A stretch of DNA of 13,934 bases from a bacterium (GCA_029940125.1 JAOZRP010000024.1:1-13934), one strand, 5' to 3'; shown: positions 5,795 to 13,934, numbered from the stretch's first letter. Made by a program: numbers and translations. The notes: generated by a model from the sequence alone, not told the origin.

Positions 5795-7649
5795 CGGACT
5801 GGTGAATACCAGAGACCAGAAGTTTATCCTTTTTGAGCAGCTTGGGGTCGACAAGTTGTTCGAAGCCGGAAAGTATCAGGACTACACGGTTGAAGATGTC
5901 AACATGCTGCTGGGCGAAGCGGAAAAAATGGCGGTCAATGAAATTTTGCCGACCTACAGCCTGGGCGATCAGCAGGGCTGCACCTTCGAGGATGGCAAGG
6001 TAAGCGCACCGCCCTGTTTTCATGAACCCTACAAAAAGTACTGCGAGGCCGGCTGGAATGCCGCCCACCGGTCGGTGGAAGTGGGTGGTCAAGGCATGCC
6101 ATTGACGGTGTTTTCCGCCTGCGCCGAGCTGTTCAATGCCGCCAACTTTGCTTTTTGCATGTACCCAGGCTTGACCTGCGGCGCCGCCGGGCTGATTGAA
6201 AAATATGGAACGGAAGCCCAGCAGCGGAAATACATGGATAAAATGTACAGCGGCCAGTGGGGCGGCACCATGTGCCTGACCGAACCTGGTGCCGGCAGTG
6301 ACGTGGGAGCCTTGAAAACCAGAGCCAAACGGTTGCCGGACGGCCGCTACCAGATTACCGGAACCAAGTGTTTCATCTCCAGCGGCGACCATGACCTGAC
6401 TGAAAACAACATCCACGCGGTGCTGGCCCGCATTGAGGGCGATCCTCCCGGGACCGATGGCATATCGCTGTTTATCGTTCCGAAAATAAAGGTAAATGAC
6501 GATGGCAGCCTGGGAGAGTCCAACGATGTTAAAACCGGCAACATCGAACATAAAATGGGGATCAAGGGATCGGCCACCTGCACCCTGAATTTCGGCGAGG
6601 AAGAAAACTGTGTCGGGGAGCTTCTGGGTAATGAGCGTCAGGGCATGGCCATCATGTTCAACATGATGAATGAAGCCCGGCTTGAAGTTGGCATGCAGGG
6701 CCTCGGTCACGCCACGGCCGCCTATGAGCACGCGCTCAATTATGCCCGGGAACGCATCCAGAGCCGGGCGATCTGGGATTTCAGCAATCCGGCTGCCAAG
6801 CCGGTGGCGATTATCGAACATCCGGACATCCGGCGGACCTTGTTGTGGATGAAAGCTTATGTCGAGGGCATCAGGGCAATGAACTATTTTGTTGCTTACT
6901 CCATCGACCGGGCGGAAATTGCCGAAACTCCGGAACAACGGAATTACTGGCATGGTTTTGCCGAGTTGATGACCCCGGTATGCAAGGCGTTTTCATCCGA
7001 TAAAGCCATAGAAATTTGTTCGCTGGCGATTGACGTGTACGGAGGCTACGGCTACTGCAGTGAATATCCGGTGGAACAGTACCTGCGGGATGCCAAGATT
7101 GCCTGCATCTACGAAGGTACCAACGGCATCCAGGCCCTGGACCTGGTAGGCCGCAAGCTGGCCCAGCGAAAAGGGGAAAACGTTTTCAACTTGCTGCAGG
7201 AAATGGGGAAGACCGTTGCCCAGGTTCAGAAAATTGACTTTTTGGGGAAATATGGTGCTATGCTGGGAGAAGCGGTGCAGGCAGTAGGGAATCTGACCAA
7301 GGAGTTTGGTGCCTGGTCGGAGGGTTCCGGTCTGGTGATTCCCATCCTCAACGCCCGTCCCTACCTGATGATTTTCGGTGATCTGGTAGTCGGCTGGCAG
7401 CTGCTGCAGGCCGCGGCCATAGCGGTGGAAAAACTGGAAAAAATTTACGGGGAAGCCGGAGCGGAAGGCATCGCCGCCCGACGGGCCCTGGCCCGCAACA
7501 ATGACGAAGCGGCATTTTATGAAGGCAAGGTGTCAGCGGCGAAATTTTTTGCCGTTGAAGTGCTGCATACTTTGAAAACCCGGTGCCAAAGCATCGAAAT
7601 GAGGGAAAAAACAGCGGTTGAAATGCTGGATGCTTCATTTGGCGTTTAA
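5787..7649 (+). CDS. fadE: Acyl-CoA dehydrogenase (FadE-like, about 600-residue class)
   Basis: This FAD enzyme forms trans-2-enoyl-CoA from acyl-CoA and passes electrons to ETF; no ETF gene lies in the window. The 620-residue length marks the longer class with an extra C-terminal helical domain (about 470-620) after the classical N-terminal, middle beta and C-terminal domains. The FAD/substrate motif CLTEPGAGSDVGALKT (163-178) and TGTKCFISSGDHD (191-203) are present. Also conserved are MNEARLEVGMQGLG (294-307), DVYGGYGY (416-423), and IYEGTNGIQALDL (441-453) with probable catalytic base E443. AGGAGG (5773-5778), eight bases before the ATG, fixes the start. It follows fadR by 83 bases and precedes fadN by 33, and is read as part of one operon. 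Substrate range is probably medium to long chain given the neighbouring ligase, but this is inferred. Confidence 0.94.
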   Translation: MSNGLVNTRDQKFILFEQLGVDKLFEAGKYQDYTVEDVNMLLGEAEKMAVNEILPTYSLGDQQGCTFEDGKVSAPPCFHEPYKKYCEAGWNAAHRSVEVGGQGMPLTVFSACAELFNAANFAFCMYPGLTCGAAGLIEKYGTEAQQRKYMDKMYSGQWGGTMCLTEPGAGSDVGALKTRAKRLPDGRYQITGTKCFISSGDHDLTENNIHAVLARIEGDPPGTDGISLFIVPKIKVNDDGSLGESNDVKTGNIEHKMGIKGSATCTLNFGEEENCVGELLGNERQGMAIMFNMMNEARLEVGMQGLGHATAAYEHALNYARERIQSRAIWDFSNPAAKPVAIIEHPDIRRTLLWMKAYVEGIRAMNYFVAYSIDRAEIAETPEQRNYWHGFAELMTPVCKAFSSDKAIEICSLAIDVYGGYGYCSEYPVEQYLRDAKIACIYEGTNGIQALDLVGRKLAQRKGENVFNLLQEMGKTVAQVQKIDFLGKYGAMLGEAVQAVGNLTKEFGAWSEGSGLVIPILNARPYLMIFGDLVVGWQLLQAAAIAVEKLEKIYGEAGAEGIAARRALARNNDEAAFYEGKVSAAKFFAVEVLHTLKTRCQSIEMREKTAVEMLDASFGV

Positions 7650-7682
7650 ACGTGATAACCAACATTGAGGAGGATAACGACT

Positions 7683-10100
7683 ATGTCATATGAAATTAAA
7701 AAGGCTGCGGTTTTAGGTGCCGGGGTCATGGGTGCCAGCATTGCTGCTCACCTGACCAATGCCGGTATCGAGTGTCTGCTGCTTGACATCGTGCCATTCG
7801 AGCTGACGGAAGAGGACCAGCAGCAGGGTTTGACCAAGGAAAGCCCAAAATGGCGCAACAGCTTTGCCGCCCGAGGTCTCAAGGCGGCTCTGAAGTCAAA
7901 ACCGGCCAGCTTCTACAGCAAGAAAAACGCGGAAATGATTACCATCGGCAACTTTGAAGACGATTTGGACAAGTTGTCCCAGGTGGACTGGGTGATCGAA
8001 GTTGTGGTTGAAAACCTGGAGATCAAGCAGGAACTGCTGGCGAAAGTGGCGAAGGTGGTGGGCAGCAAAAGCATTGTTTCCACCAATACCTCCGGGCTGC
8101 CAATCAGGGACATTGCCGCCAACCTGCCGAAGACGCTGAAAAAACGGTTCCTGGGCGTCCATTTCTTCAATCCGCCCCGCTACATGAAGCTGGTAGAGGT
8201 CATTCCCGGCGAGGAGACGGATGCCGAGGTGGTTGACTTCATGTCTTCCTTCTGTGAAGACGTTCTCGGCAAGGGGGTGGTTGTCTGCAAGGACGTTCCG
8301 AATTTCATCGGCAACCGCATCGGGGTTTTTGACATCGCCAATGCCATCAGCATCATGGAGAAAAAGAAGCTGTCAGTGCCGGAGCTGGATGCCATCATCG
8401 GCAAGGCCGTCGGCCGGCCGGGTTCGGCCATCTGCGGCACCATGGACCTGGTGGGCATCGACATCGGCTTCCATGTCATGAACAACCTGTACGCGGCGGT
8501 GACCGACGATGAGATGCGGGAGATGTTCGTTCCCACCGAGTTCATGGTCAAGATGGTGGAAAACAAATGGCTGGGGAACAAAACCAGGAAGGGTTTTTAC
8601 CAGAAAACCAAGGATGAAAAAGGCAAACGGGTGAAACTGGCCCTTGATTATCAGCAGATGGAATATGTTCCCTTTAAAAAGCCCAAGTTTGCCTCGCTGG
8701 AAGCAGCCAAGAAAGAGCCGGGCGGCTTTGCCGCCAAGCTGCGCTGCCTTTTCCGGGGTACCGACGTGGCGGCCGAGGTGGTCAGGGAGTATCTCTGCCG
8801 CAATTTTATCTATGCCGCCAACCGGATTCCGGAAATTTGCGACACCCTGGTTGCCATCGACAACGCCATGAAGTGGGGCTACAATCACAAGCTTGGTCCC
8901 TTTGAAACCTGGGATGCCTTGGGGGTTGAAGAGGTGGTCAAGGTGATGAAGGAGCTGAAGCTGAAGGTGCCGAAGAAAATCAGCGACATGCTCAAGGCCG
9001 GCCATACTTCATTTTACCTGCAGAAGGATGACGGTCGCTACTATTACGACTTCGCCGCCAAGGATTATGTCAAGCTGGCGGAAAATCCCAAGATTATTCT
9101 GCTGCCGTCCCTGAAAGAACGCAATCGGGTGGTAGCTTCCAACGCCGGTGCCAGCCTGATTGACATTGGCGACGGGGTAGCCTGCCTGGAGTTCCACACG
9201 AAGATGAATGCCATCGACGGTGACGTCGGCGCCATGATCTATGAAAGCTGCGACATCGTTGAAAAGGATTTTCTCGGCCTGGTGGTGGCCAACCATGGAG
9301 CAAATTTTTCGGTGGGTGCCAACCTTTTCCAGGTTTTCGTCACCATCCAGCAGGGTGACTGGGACATCCTTGATAAAATGATCCATGATTTTCAGTATGC
9401 CAACATGCGGCTCAAATATTCCTCCAAACCGGTGGTTACCGCTCCGGCCGGCATGGCCCTGGGCGGCGGCTGTGAGGTTTCCATGCACGGCGACCGCTGT
9501 CAGCCCCATGGAGAAACCTACATGGGACTGGTGGAAGTTGGCGTCGGGGTGATCCCCGCCGGCGGCGGCACAAAGGAATTGATGCTCCGCTGCACGGAAG
9601 GCATCCCGGAAGGCACGATTGCAAGCGGGCTCAACCTGCAGACCTACTTTCAGAAAGTGTTCGAAAATATCGGCATGGCCAAGGTGGCGACCAGCGCCGT
9701 GGAAGCCCAGGAGCTTGGCTATATCCGCAAAACCGACAGCATCAGCATGAACCGGGATCAACAGATTTATGACGCCAAAAATGTTGTTCTGGGTCTGGCC
9801 AAATTTTATCGGCAGCCGAAGCCGGCCATGATTCCGGTGATGGGAGAAAATTTCCGGGGTATGGTGGATTCCATTCTCTATAACATGAAAGCCGGCAACT
9901 ATATCTCCGACTACGATCAGTACGTGGCCAGGAAGCTGGCTGCGGTGATTTCCGGCGGCGACTGCGCCGAGGGTACCTTTGTCTCTGAAGACCTGATCCT
10001 TGATCTGGAGCGCGAGGCTTTTCTCAGCTTGTGCGGAGAGGAAAAGACCCAGGATCGCATGATGTACATGTTGAAAAACGGCAAGCCGTTGCGGAATTAA
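7683..10100 (+). CDS. fadN: FadN-type 3-hydroxyacyl-CoA dehydrogenase/enoyl-CoA hydratase
   Basis: A two-function beta-oxidation enzyme of 805 residues with the dehydrogenase first and the hydratase last. This order is that of Bacillus FadN (YusL) and the reverse of E. coli FadB. The N-terminal NAD-binding motif is AAVLGAGVMGASIAAHL (GAGVMG at 12-17). Dehydrogenase residues are STNTSG (133-138), H160 in HFFNP, E172 and N211 in NFIGNRIG. The crotonase part (about 480-720) has an oxyanion-hole segment ANFSVGANLF and the two glutamates E598 (GGGCE) and E618 (GLVEVG), 20 residues apart as in mammalian hydratase, so both activities look intact. GAGGAGG (7667-7673), nine bases upstream, supports ATG 7683; an in-frame TTG at 7665 lies next to that site and is unlikely. 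It sits between fadE and the thiolase gene. Confidence 0.94.
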   Translation: MSYEIKKAAVLGAGVMGASIAAHLTNAGIECLLLDIVPFELTEEDQQQGLTKESPKWRNSFAARGLKAALKSKPASFYSKKNAEMITIGNFEDDLDKLSQVDWVIEVVVENLEIKQELLAKVAKVVGSKSIVSTNTSGLPIRDIAANLPKTLKKRFLGVHFFNPPRYMKLVEVIPGEETDAEVVDFMSSFCEDVLGKGVVVCKDVPNFIGNRIGVFDIANAISIMEKKKLSVPELDAIIGKAVGRPGSAICGTMDLVGIDIGFHVMNNLYAAVTDDEMREMFVPTEFMVKMVENKWLGNKTRKGFYQKTKDEKGKRVKLALDYQQMEYVPFKKPKFASLEAAKKEPGGFAAKLRCLFRGTDVAAEVVREYLCRNFIYAANRIPEICDTLVAIDNAMKWGYNHKLGPFETWDALGVEEVVKVMKELKLKVPKKISDMLKAGHTSFYLQKDDGRYYYDFAAKDYVKLAENPKIILLPSLKERNRVVASNAGASLIDIGDGVACLEFHTKMNAIDGDVGAMIYESCDIVEKDFLGLVVANHGANFSVGANLFQVFVTIQQGDWDILDKMIHDFQYANMRLKYSSKPVVTAPAGMALGGGCEVSMHGDRCQPHGETYMGLVEVGVGVIPAGGGTKELMLRCTEGIPEGTIASGLNLQTYFQKVFENIGMAKVATSAVEAQELGYIRKTDSISMNRDQQIYDAKNVVLGLAKFYRQPKPAMIPVMGENFRGMVDSILYNMKAGNYISDYDQYVARKLAAVISGGDCAEGTFVSEDLILDLEREAFLSLCGEEKTQDRMMYMLKNGKPLRN

Positions 10101-10115
10101 CAGTTTATATTTCAA

Positions 10116-10139
10116 CCGGCCGGGGAAACCCGCGGCCGG
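10116..10139 (+). other. Strong GC hairpin between fadN and fadA
   Basis: CCGGCCG (10116-10122) pairs perfectly with CGGCCGG (10133-10139). GGG (10123-10125) and CCC (10129-10131) continue the stem around an AAA loop, with one bulged G (10132). It lies in the 71-base gap between fadN and fadA. The following bases (ATCTTCTGAAA) contain no T run, so it is not an ordinary intrinsic terminator. It could stabilise or divide the operon mRNA; that role is inferred. Confidence 0.5.
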
Positions 10140-10171
10140 ATCTTCTGAAATGAAAAAAATGGAGGATTATT

Positions 10172-11359
10172 ATGCAGGAAGCAGTCATTGTTGCCTCGGT
10201 GAGAAGTCCGGGAGGACGTTATAAAAAGGGAGGCCTGGCCCAGACCAGGAGTGATGAGTTTGCCATTCAGGTGGTGAAGGGGCTTTTGGCCCGGGTGCCG
10301 AAGCTTAAACCGGAAGAAGTGGATGACCTGATCTGCGGTTGTGCCTTCCCGGAAGCGGAACAGGGCATGAATCTGGGTCGGGTTATCAGCCTGGGTGCCG
10401 GTCTGCCCATTGAGACCTGTGGCATGACCGTGAATCGGTTTTGTTCTTCCGGGATTCAGGCGATCGCGGATGCAACCGCAAAAATCCAGGCCGGCTGGTC
10501 TGAGGTTATCATCGCCGGGGGAGCCGAGAGCATGAGCCATATTCCCATGGGCGGCAGCATTTTCAGGCCGCATCCGGGCTGGGGTGACCTGCCCAATACC
10601 TATGTGTCCATGGGGATTACGGCTGAAAACGTGGCGGAAAGATTCAATATCTCCCGTGAGGACCAGGACAAGGTGGGTATGGAAAGCAACCGGCGGGCTC
10701 ATGAAGCAAATGAGAACGGTATCTTCAAGGAACAGATCATTCCCATTATGGCCTGGAAATATACCACGGATAAACAAGGCAAAAAAATTCACGTTGAGGT
10801 TCCTTTCGAGATGGACGACGGGGTGCGCTGGCCGACGTCGCTGGAAAAGATGGCGAAGTTGAAGTCGCCATTTAAGGCAGGTGGTGTCGTTACCGCGGCC
10901 AATTCATCACAGATGACCGACGGGGCTGCCTTCACCTTGTTGATGAGCGCGGAAAAGGCCAAGCAGCTCGGCCTGGATCCGGTGGCAAAGCTGACCCATT
11001 ATGCCGTTGCCGGAGTGGAACCGGAAATTATGGGCGTCGGGCCGGCCTATGCCATCCCCAAAGTTCTGAAACAAGCCGGACTTAAGACCAAGGACATTGA
11101 TCTTTTTGAAATCAACGAGGCTTTTGCCTCCCAGTGCATTTATTCCCTGCGGCAGCTGGGCCTGGAAAAACGCTATTGGGACGGTGACGTCAATCCCAAC
11201 GGTGGTGCCATCGCCCTCGGCCACCCATTGGGATGCACCGGAGCCAAGTTGACGACCCAGTTGATTTATGAACTCAAGCGCCGGAAGAAAAAAAGGGGAA
11301 TTGTTTCCATGTGCATTGGCGGCGGCATGGGCGCAGCCGCCATCATTGAGATACTGTAG
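10172..11359 (+). CDS. fadA: Acetyl-CoA C-acyltransferase (3-ketoacyl-CoA thiolase)
   Basis: A thiolase of 395 residues that cleaves 3-ketoacyl-CoA with CoA, completing the beta-oxidation turn. The nucleophile is C91 in NRFCSSG. NEAFA is at 315-319, the catalytic His is H351 in GGAIALGHPLGCTGA, and the second Cys is C381 in CIGGGMGAAA. The sequence follows Bacillus FadA (YusK) closely as recalled, including CAFPEAEQGMNLGR near residues 57-70 and the NSSQMTDGAA segment (244-252). Acetyl-CoA acetyltransferase (AtoB-like, biosynthetic direction) is the main alternative, but its place after fadE and fadN argues for degradation. GGAGG (10161-10165) lies six bases before the ATG. It is the last gene of the operon, and the 11522-11554 terminator lies 162 bases downstream. 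Confidence 0.94.
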   Translation: MQEAVIVASVRSPGGRYKKGGLAQTRSDEFAIQVVKGLLARVPKLKPEEVDDLICGCAFPEAEQGMNLGRVISLGAGLPIETCGMTVNRFCSSGIQAIADATAKIQAGWSEVIIAGGAESMSHIPMGGSIFRPHPGWGDLPNTYVSMGITAENVAERFNISREDQDKVGMESNRRAHEANENGIFKEQIIPIMAWKYTTDKQGKKIHVEVPFEMDDGVRWPTSLEKMAKLKSPFKAGGVVTAANSSQMTDGAAFTLLMSAEKAKQLGLDPVAKLTHYAVAGVEPEIMGVGPAYAIPKVLKQAGLKTKDIDLFEINEAFASQCIYSLRQLGLEKRYWDGDVNPNGGAIALGHPLGCTGAKLTTQLIYELKRRKKKRGIVSMCIGGGMGAAAIIEIL

Positions 11360-11411
11360 GCTTGCTGCAGCCGAGGAAGATGTTCGATTCGGCTAAAGTT
11401 GCCTAAATCAA

Positions 11412-11495
11412 GCTGATGGCTTTCGGCAGTTGGCTGTTGGTTTAGCGTAAGGCCCCGGTTTTCCAGGGCTGAACGCTGATGGCTGACGGCTGATC
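11412..11495 (+). repeat. Two degenerate GCTGANN heptamer arrays around a small hairpin
   Basis: The first array (11412-11439) reads GCTGATG, GCTTTCG, GCAGTTG, GCTGTTG in register. The second (11468-11495) reads GCTGAAC, GCTGATG, GCTGACG, GCTGATC, four exact GCTGA cores at seven-base spacing. Between them GCCC (11452-11455) pairs with GGGC (11466-11469), and GG (11457-11458) with CC (11463-11464), around TTTT. Short heptamer arrays of this kind are common dispersed intergenic elements in many bacterial genomes. No coding capacity is apparent in the 11360-11521 gap. Confidence 0.6.
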
Positions 11496-11521
11496 GCCTG
11501 GCTTGGGAGTTAATAAAGTTT

Positions 11522-11554
11522 AAAAAAGGAGGGGTTTTTACCCCTCCTTTTTTT
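11522..11554. terminator. Strong bidirectional rho-independent terminator
   Basis: GGAGGGG (11528-11534) pairs with CCCCTCC (11541-11547) around a TTTTTA loop. Six A residues precede the stem (11522-11527) and seven T residues follow it (11548-11554), so it can end transcription from both sides. It serves fadA on the plus strand and the convergent DUF748 gene, whose stop is at 11593-11595, on the minus strand. Confidence 0.93.
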
Positions 11555-11592
11555 CGTTGACTCATCCGACCTGGCGGGCAAAACAAAACCAC

Positions 11593-13934
11593 CTATTTGA
11601 TCTTCATTTCAACCCGCCGATTTTTAACTCCGGCTGAATCTAATACCGGCATCACCAAAAACAGGCGCTGGGTTTCAACGGGTCCTTTTTCGGCCAGGTA
11701 GGACATGACCACCTGGGCCCGCTGCCGGGCCAGCTCCATAAGGTCTCCATCTTCAATCTTGATTGAATCCTTCAAAAGACGTTCCTGCTCCTCGGGTGGT
11801 ATCTTTTTCACCATTCCAATCAGGTTTTTCTGCTTGGGAATAGGGGCTGCCTTGTATGCCTTCCAGAGATAGGTCTTGAACTCGGACTTTTCAATGGTGA
11901 CGTCGTCAACCGAAGCGATGGTCTTGTTCTTGCGGACCACGTCTTTAAACTTCTGGGTTTTAAGCAGTTTCAGGAAGTGGGCTTCGTGCAGGGCCGGGCG
12001 GTCGCTGTCCGGATCGGCATGACCGATAATCTCTAGTTTCAGGCCGGGTCGTTCGTAGAGAATTTTGGCCAGCTTGTCCAGACTGTTTCTGGCCTGTTCG
12101 GCCAGCTCGGCCAGGCCGGGATCAAAATAGACCAGGTTCAGGTTCTGGCTGCCGCCGCCGACAATGGAGCCAAGCAGGGCAAACGGGGAGGTCACCGCTT
12201 TGGCAATCAGGTTGACAAAAATTTTCACGATGACGCCGCCGAGGCTGAACTGGGGGTCGTTCAGGTCGCCGTTAACCGGGATGTTGAGGTGTATTTCACC
12301 CCGCCGGTCCCGCAGCAGGGCCACGGCCAGCCTGACCGGCAGGTTGAGGGCGTCGGGACTGTCAACCTGGGTGCCGAAGTCAAACTGGTCGAGAAAAATC
12401 CGGTTTTCCGCCTGCAGCTTTCCCTTCTCCACCTTGTAGCTGAGGTCCAGGTACAACTTTCCCCTGCCGATGGTCTGGCCGATGAACTTCCCCGAATAGG
12501 GGGTAAAGGTGGTCATGCCGATTTCCCGGGCCGAAACGGTCAAATCAACAAAAAGATCCTGGGCCAGGGGGGCGACCGAACCCTTGACCAGAACCGGCGA
12601 CTGGCCGTTAAGGCGACCCTTCAGGCTGACGCGGGCCGGCTTCGGTATTTTGGATCTCAAGCCGTCAATCCGGCCTTGCAGGTCGGTCAGGTTGAGGTGG
12701 AAAGCCGGCGACATTCTCTGGTCCGTGAAACTGAATTCTCCCTGCTTGAGGCGTATTTTGTTCAGGGTGATTTCAAAAGGTTCCGGTCGGGCTTGATCGG
12801 CCGGTTCCGCTTTCTGCTCCGAAGCCTGTTTTTCAGCCGGTTTTTTCCCCATCATAACCTGCAGGTTGGAGCGTCCGTCCGGCAGGAGAACGATCTGGCT
12901 TTTAAGTCCGGCCGCGGTTAATTCATCGAGGCTGAAAAACAGGGGCTGGAGGGCGAAGCTGAGCTTGCGCAGGGACACGTCCCGCCAGGACAGGAATTCT
13001 TCCGCCTTTACTCCGTCGACGATTTTCAACTTTTTGATCCCGGCGCTGCCGCTGTAGGAAAGCTGCGGTTTCTGGGATGGTTCCAGTTTGAAACGCAGCC
13101 GGCCGGCAGTTTGCAGCTGGCCGTTGACCAGGACCATGTTGATGTTTTCGCCCAGGTAGGGCTGAAAAGCTTTCAGGGGCAGTTTCTTGAGGCTGATGTC
13201 CAGTTCCGCTGCCGGCGGCGTCATTGCCACGGCGCCGGAAACCGACAGCTGTCCCGCCCGGGCCAGGACAAGATCAATATGGAGGCGGCCTTTTTCCGAC
13301 GGCCGGGAGCCGAGCTGTTCCACGGTCAGGTTGATATGGTCAGCTGTCAGGGTCGCCGGGGTTTTCAGGGCCTGGTCCTGCAGTTTCACCTGGAAATTTT
13401 CCAGGCGGCCCTGCTGCAGAAGGATATGCCATGTTGAGGACTGGTTTTCGGTTGAGGACGGTTTGGGATTTTTTTCAGTTTCCTGTTTTTCCGCTGCCGG
13501 CGGGACAAAATCCATCAGGTTGAGACGCCCGTCGGACCGGCGGAGGATTTCCAGCAGGCCGTCCCGGGCCGTGCAGGAAGAGATGACGGCATCCCGCTGG
13601 TCAAGGTCGATTCGCTCGGCGGTGATTTTCAACTCCGGCAGGGTCAGAACCCTGGCGCCGCCGGGATCGTTCATCTCCAGTTCCGTTAATGACAGGGTGC
13701 AGCTGCTGAGGCCTATTTCAGCTTTTTCCCCGGCTTTCTGGATGAAGTTCAAGGTGCCGCCCGTGGCCGCGTAGCCGCTGCTGAAGTCACCATGGAAATA
13801 TGCATGATAGTAGGGCCGGTAGCGGTTGATCGGCACCTTGTCGAGCTTGAGGCGGGCCTTGACGGTGACCGGTTCAAGGATAAAGCTGCCTTCAACCTGG
13901 AGCTCCTCGGCCGCGTCGCTGGTGATGTTCAGCT
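11593..13934 (-). CDS. DUF748 / AsmA-like envelope protein, C-terminal part (start beyond window)
   Basis: The frame is open to the window edge, giving 779 visible codons; the GTG at 13836 is internal, since the 32 codons upstream continue the same repeat pattern. DUF748 proteins belong to the AsmA-like group of large beta-rich envelope proteins, some of which help move phospholipids to the outer membrane; a role here is inferred. Numbered from that GTG, a PY motif recurs as PINRYRPY (2-9), PLKAFQPY (220-227) and MTTFTPY (441-447). Charged low-complexity linkers fall at about 112-134 and 331-353. The family's C-terminal block has VTSPFALLGSIVGGG (548-562), VYFDPGLAEL and an OmpA-like LEIIGHADPDSDRPALHEAH (601-620), and ends in ELARQRAQ...NRRVEMKIK. 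The N-terminus, where a membrane anchor or signal would be, is not in view. Translation ends at TAG (11593-11595), 38 bases from the shared terminator. Confidence 0.88.
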   Translation of the reverse strand, partial: LNITSDAAEELQVEGSFILEPVTVKARLKLDKVPINRYRPYYHAYFHGDFSSGYAATGGTLNFIQKAGEKAEIGLSSCTLSLTELEMNDPGGARVLTLPELKITAERIDLDQRDAVISSCTARDGLLEILRRSDGRLNLMDFVPPAAEKQETEKNPKPSSTENQSSTWHILLQQGRLENFQVKLQDQALKTPATLTADHINLTVEQLGSRPSEKGRLHIDLVLARAGQLSVSGAVAMTPPAAELDISLKKLPLKAFQPYLGENINMVLVNGQLQTAGRLRFKLEPSQKPQLSYSGSAGIKKLKIVDGVKAEEFLSWRDVSLRKLSFALQPLFFSLDELTAAGLKSQIVLLPDGRSNLQVMMGKKPAEKQASEQKAEPADQARPEPFEITLNKIRLKQGEFSFTDQRMSPAFHLNLTDLQGRIDGLRSKIPKPARVSLKGRLNGQSPVLVKGSVAPLAQDLFVDLTVSAREIGMTTFTPYSGKFIGQTIGRGKLYLDLSYKVEKGKLQAENRIFLDQFDFGTQVDSPDALNLPVRLAVALLRDRRGEIHLNIPVNGDLNDPQFSLGGVIVKIFVNLIAKAVTSPFALLGSIVGGGSQNLNLVYFDPGLAELAEQARNSLDKLAKILYERPGLKLEIIGHADPDSDRPALHEAHFLKLLKTQKFKDVVRKNKTIASVDDVTIEKSEFKTYLWKAYKAAPIPKQKNLIGMVKKIPPEEQERLLKDSIKIEDGDLMELARQRAQVVMSYLAEKGPVETQRLFLVMPVLDSAGVKNRRVEMKIK

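Noticed and set aside
5706..6953. A 415-codon open frame on the minus strand opposite fadE
   Set aside because: The plus strand encodes an unmistakable acyl-CoA dehydrogenase with all motifs. The opposite frame shows no recognisable domain and is expected from the codon bias.
7665..7682. A TTG start extending fadN by six codons
   Set aside because: The extension overlaps the GAGGAGG ribosome binding site that serves ATG 7683.
9009..10115. A 368-codon open frame on the minus strand opposite fadN
   Set aside because: It is a shadow of the hydratase part of fadN, whose catalytic residues are intact on the plus strand; the minus frame gives no family-like motif.
11266..11592. A 108-codon minus-strand frame across the fadA end and the following gap
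   Set aside because: It runs through the heptamer arrays and the terminator and partly opposite fadA; the peptide is repeat-derived with no domain.
13834..13836. GTG as the true start of the minus-strand DUF748 gene
   Set aside because: The frame stays open to the window end, and the upstream codons (for example EELQVEGSFILEPVTVKARL) continue the repeat pattern, so the start is outside the window.

Overview
The window reads as ordinary chromosome of a Gram-negative bacterium, most likely a deltaproteobacterium-type anaerobe (Desulfobacterota). That placement is an inference. It rests on moderately high GC, the yebC-ruvC-ruvA-ruvB order, a large AsmA-like DUF748 envelope protein (a family of outer-membrane bacteria), and a compact fatty-acid degradation cluster. 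No tRNA, rRNA, CRISPR array, insertion sequence, phage gene or defence gene is visible.

Layout. Positions 1-46 hold a terminator-like pair of overlapping hairpins. Positions 76-2992 carry yebC, ruvC, ruvA and ruvB on the plus strand. The three ruv genes overlap end to start and are almost certainly co-transcribed: RuvAB moves Holliday junctions and RuvC cuts them. A 295-base spacer (2993-3287) then holds a promoter-like region and a 28-bp near-perfect palindrome just ahead of the next gene.

Positions 3288-11359 carry a beta-oxidation cluster, all on the plus strand: a long-chain acyl-CoA ligase (fadD-like), a TetR-family regulator very like Bacillus FadR, an acyl-CoA dehydrogenase (fadE-like), a FadN-type 3-hydroxyacyl-CoA dehydrogenase/enoyl-CoA hydratase, and a FadA-type thiolase. 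Together they activate a fatty acid and carry out a full beta-oxidation turn. Electrons from the dehydrogenase would need an ETF system that is not in this window. The regulator, the multifunctional enzyme and the thiolase all look like the Bacillus FadR/FadNAE set rather than the E. coli FadBA set. The palindrome has TGAATGA-type arms like the Bacillus FadR box, and a decayed copy lies ahead of fadE, so local feedback by acyl-CoA is a reasonable model.

Positions 11360-11592 hold two short arrays of degenerate GCTGANN heptamers and a strong bidirectional terminator. Positions 11593-13934 (minus strand) hold the C-terminal part of a DUF748/AsmA-like protein built of repeating modules of about 219 residues; its start lies beyond the window.

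I found no clearly new biological system. The points most worth a second look are the FadR-type operator pair, a possible 16-codon leader ORF ahead of fadE, the modular architecture of the DUF748 protein, and the heptamer arrays.
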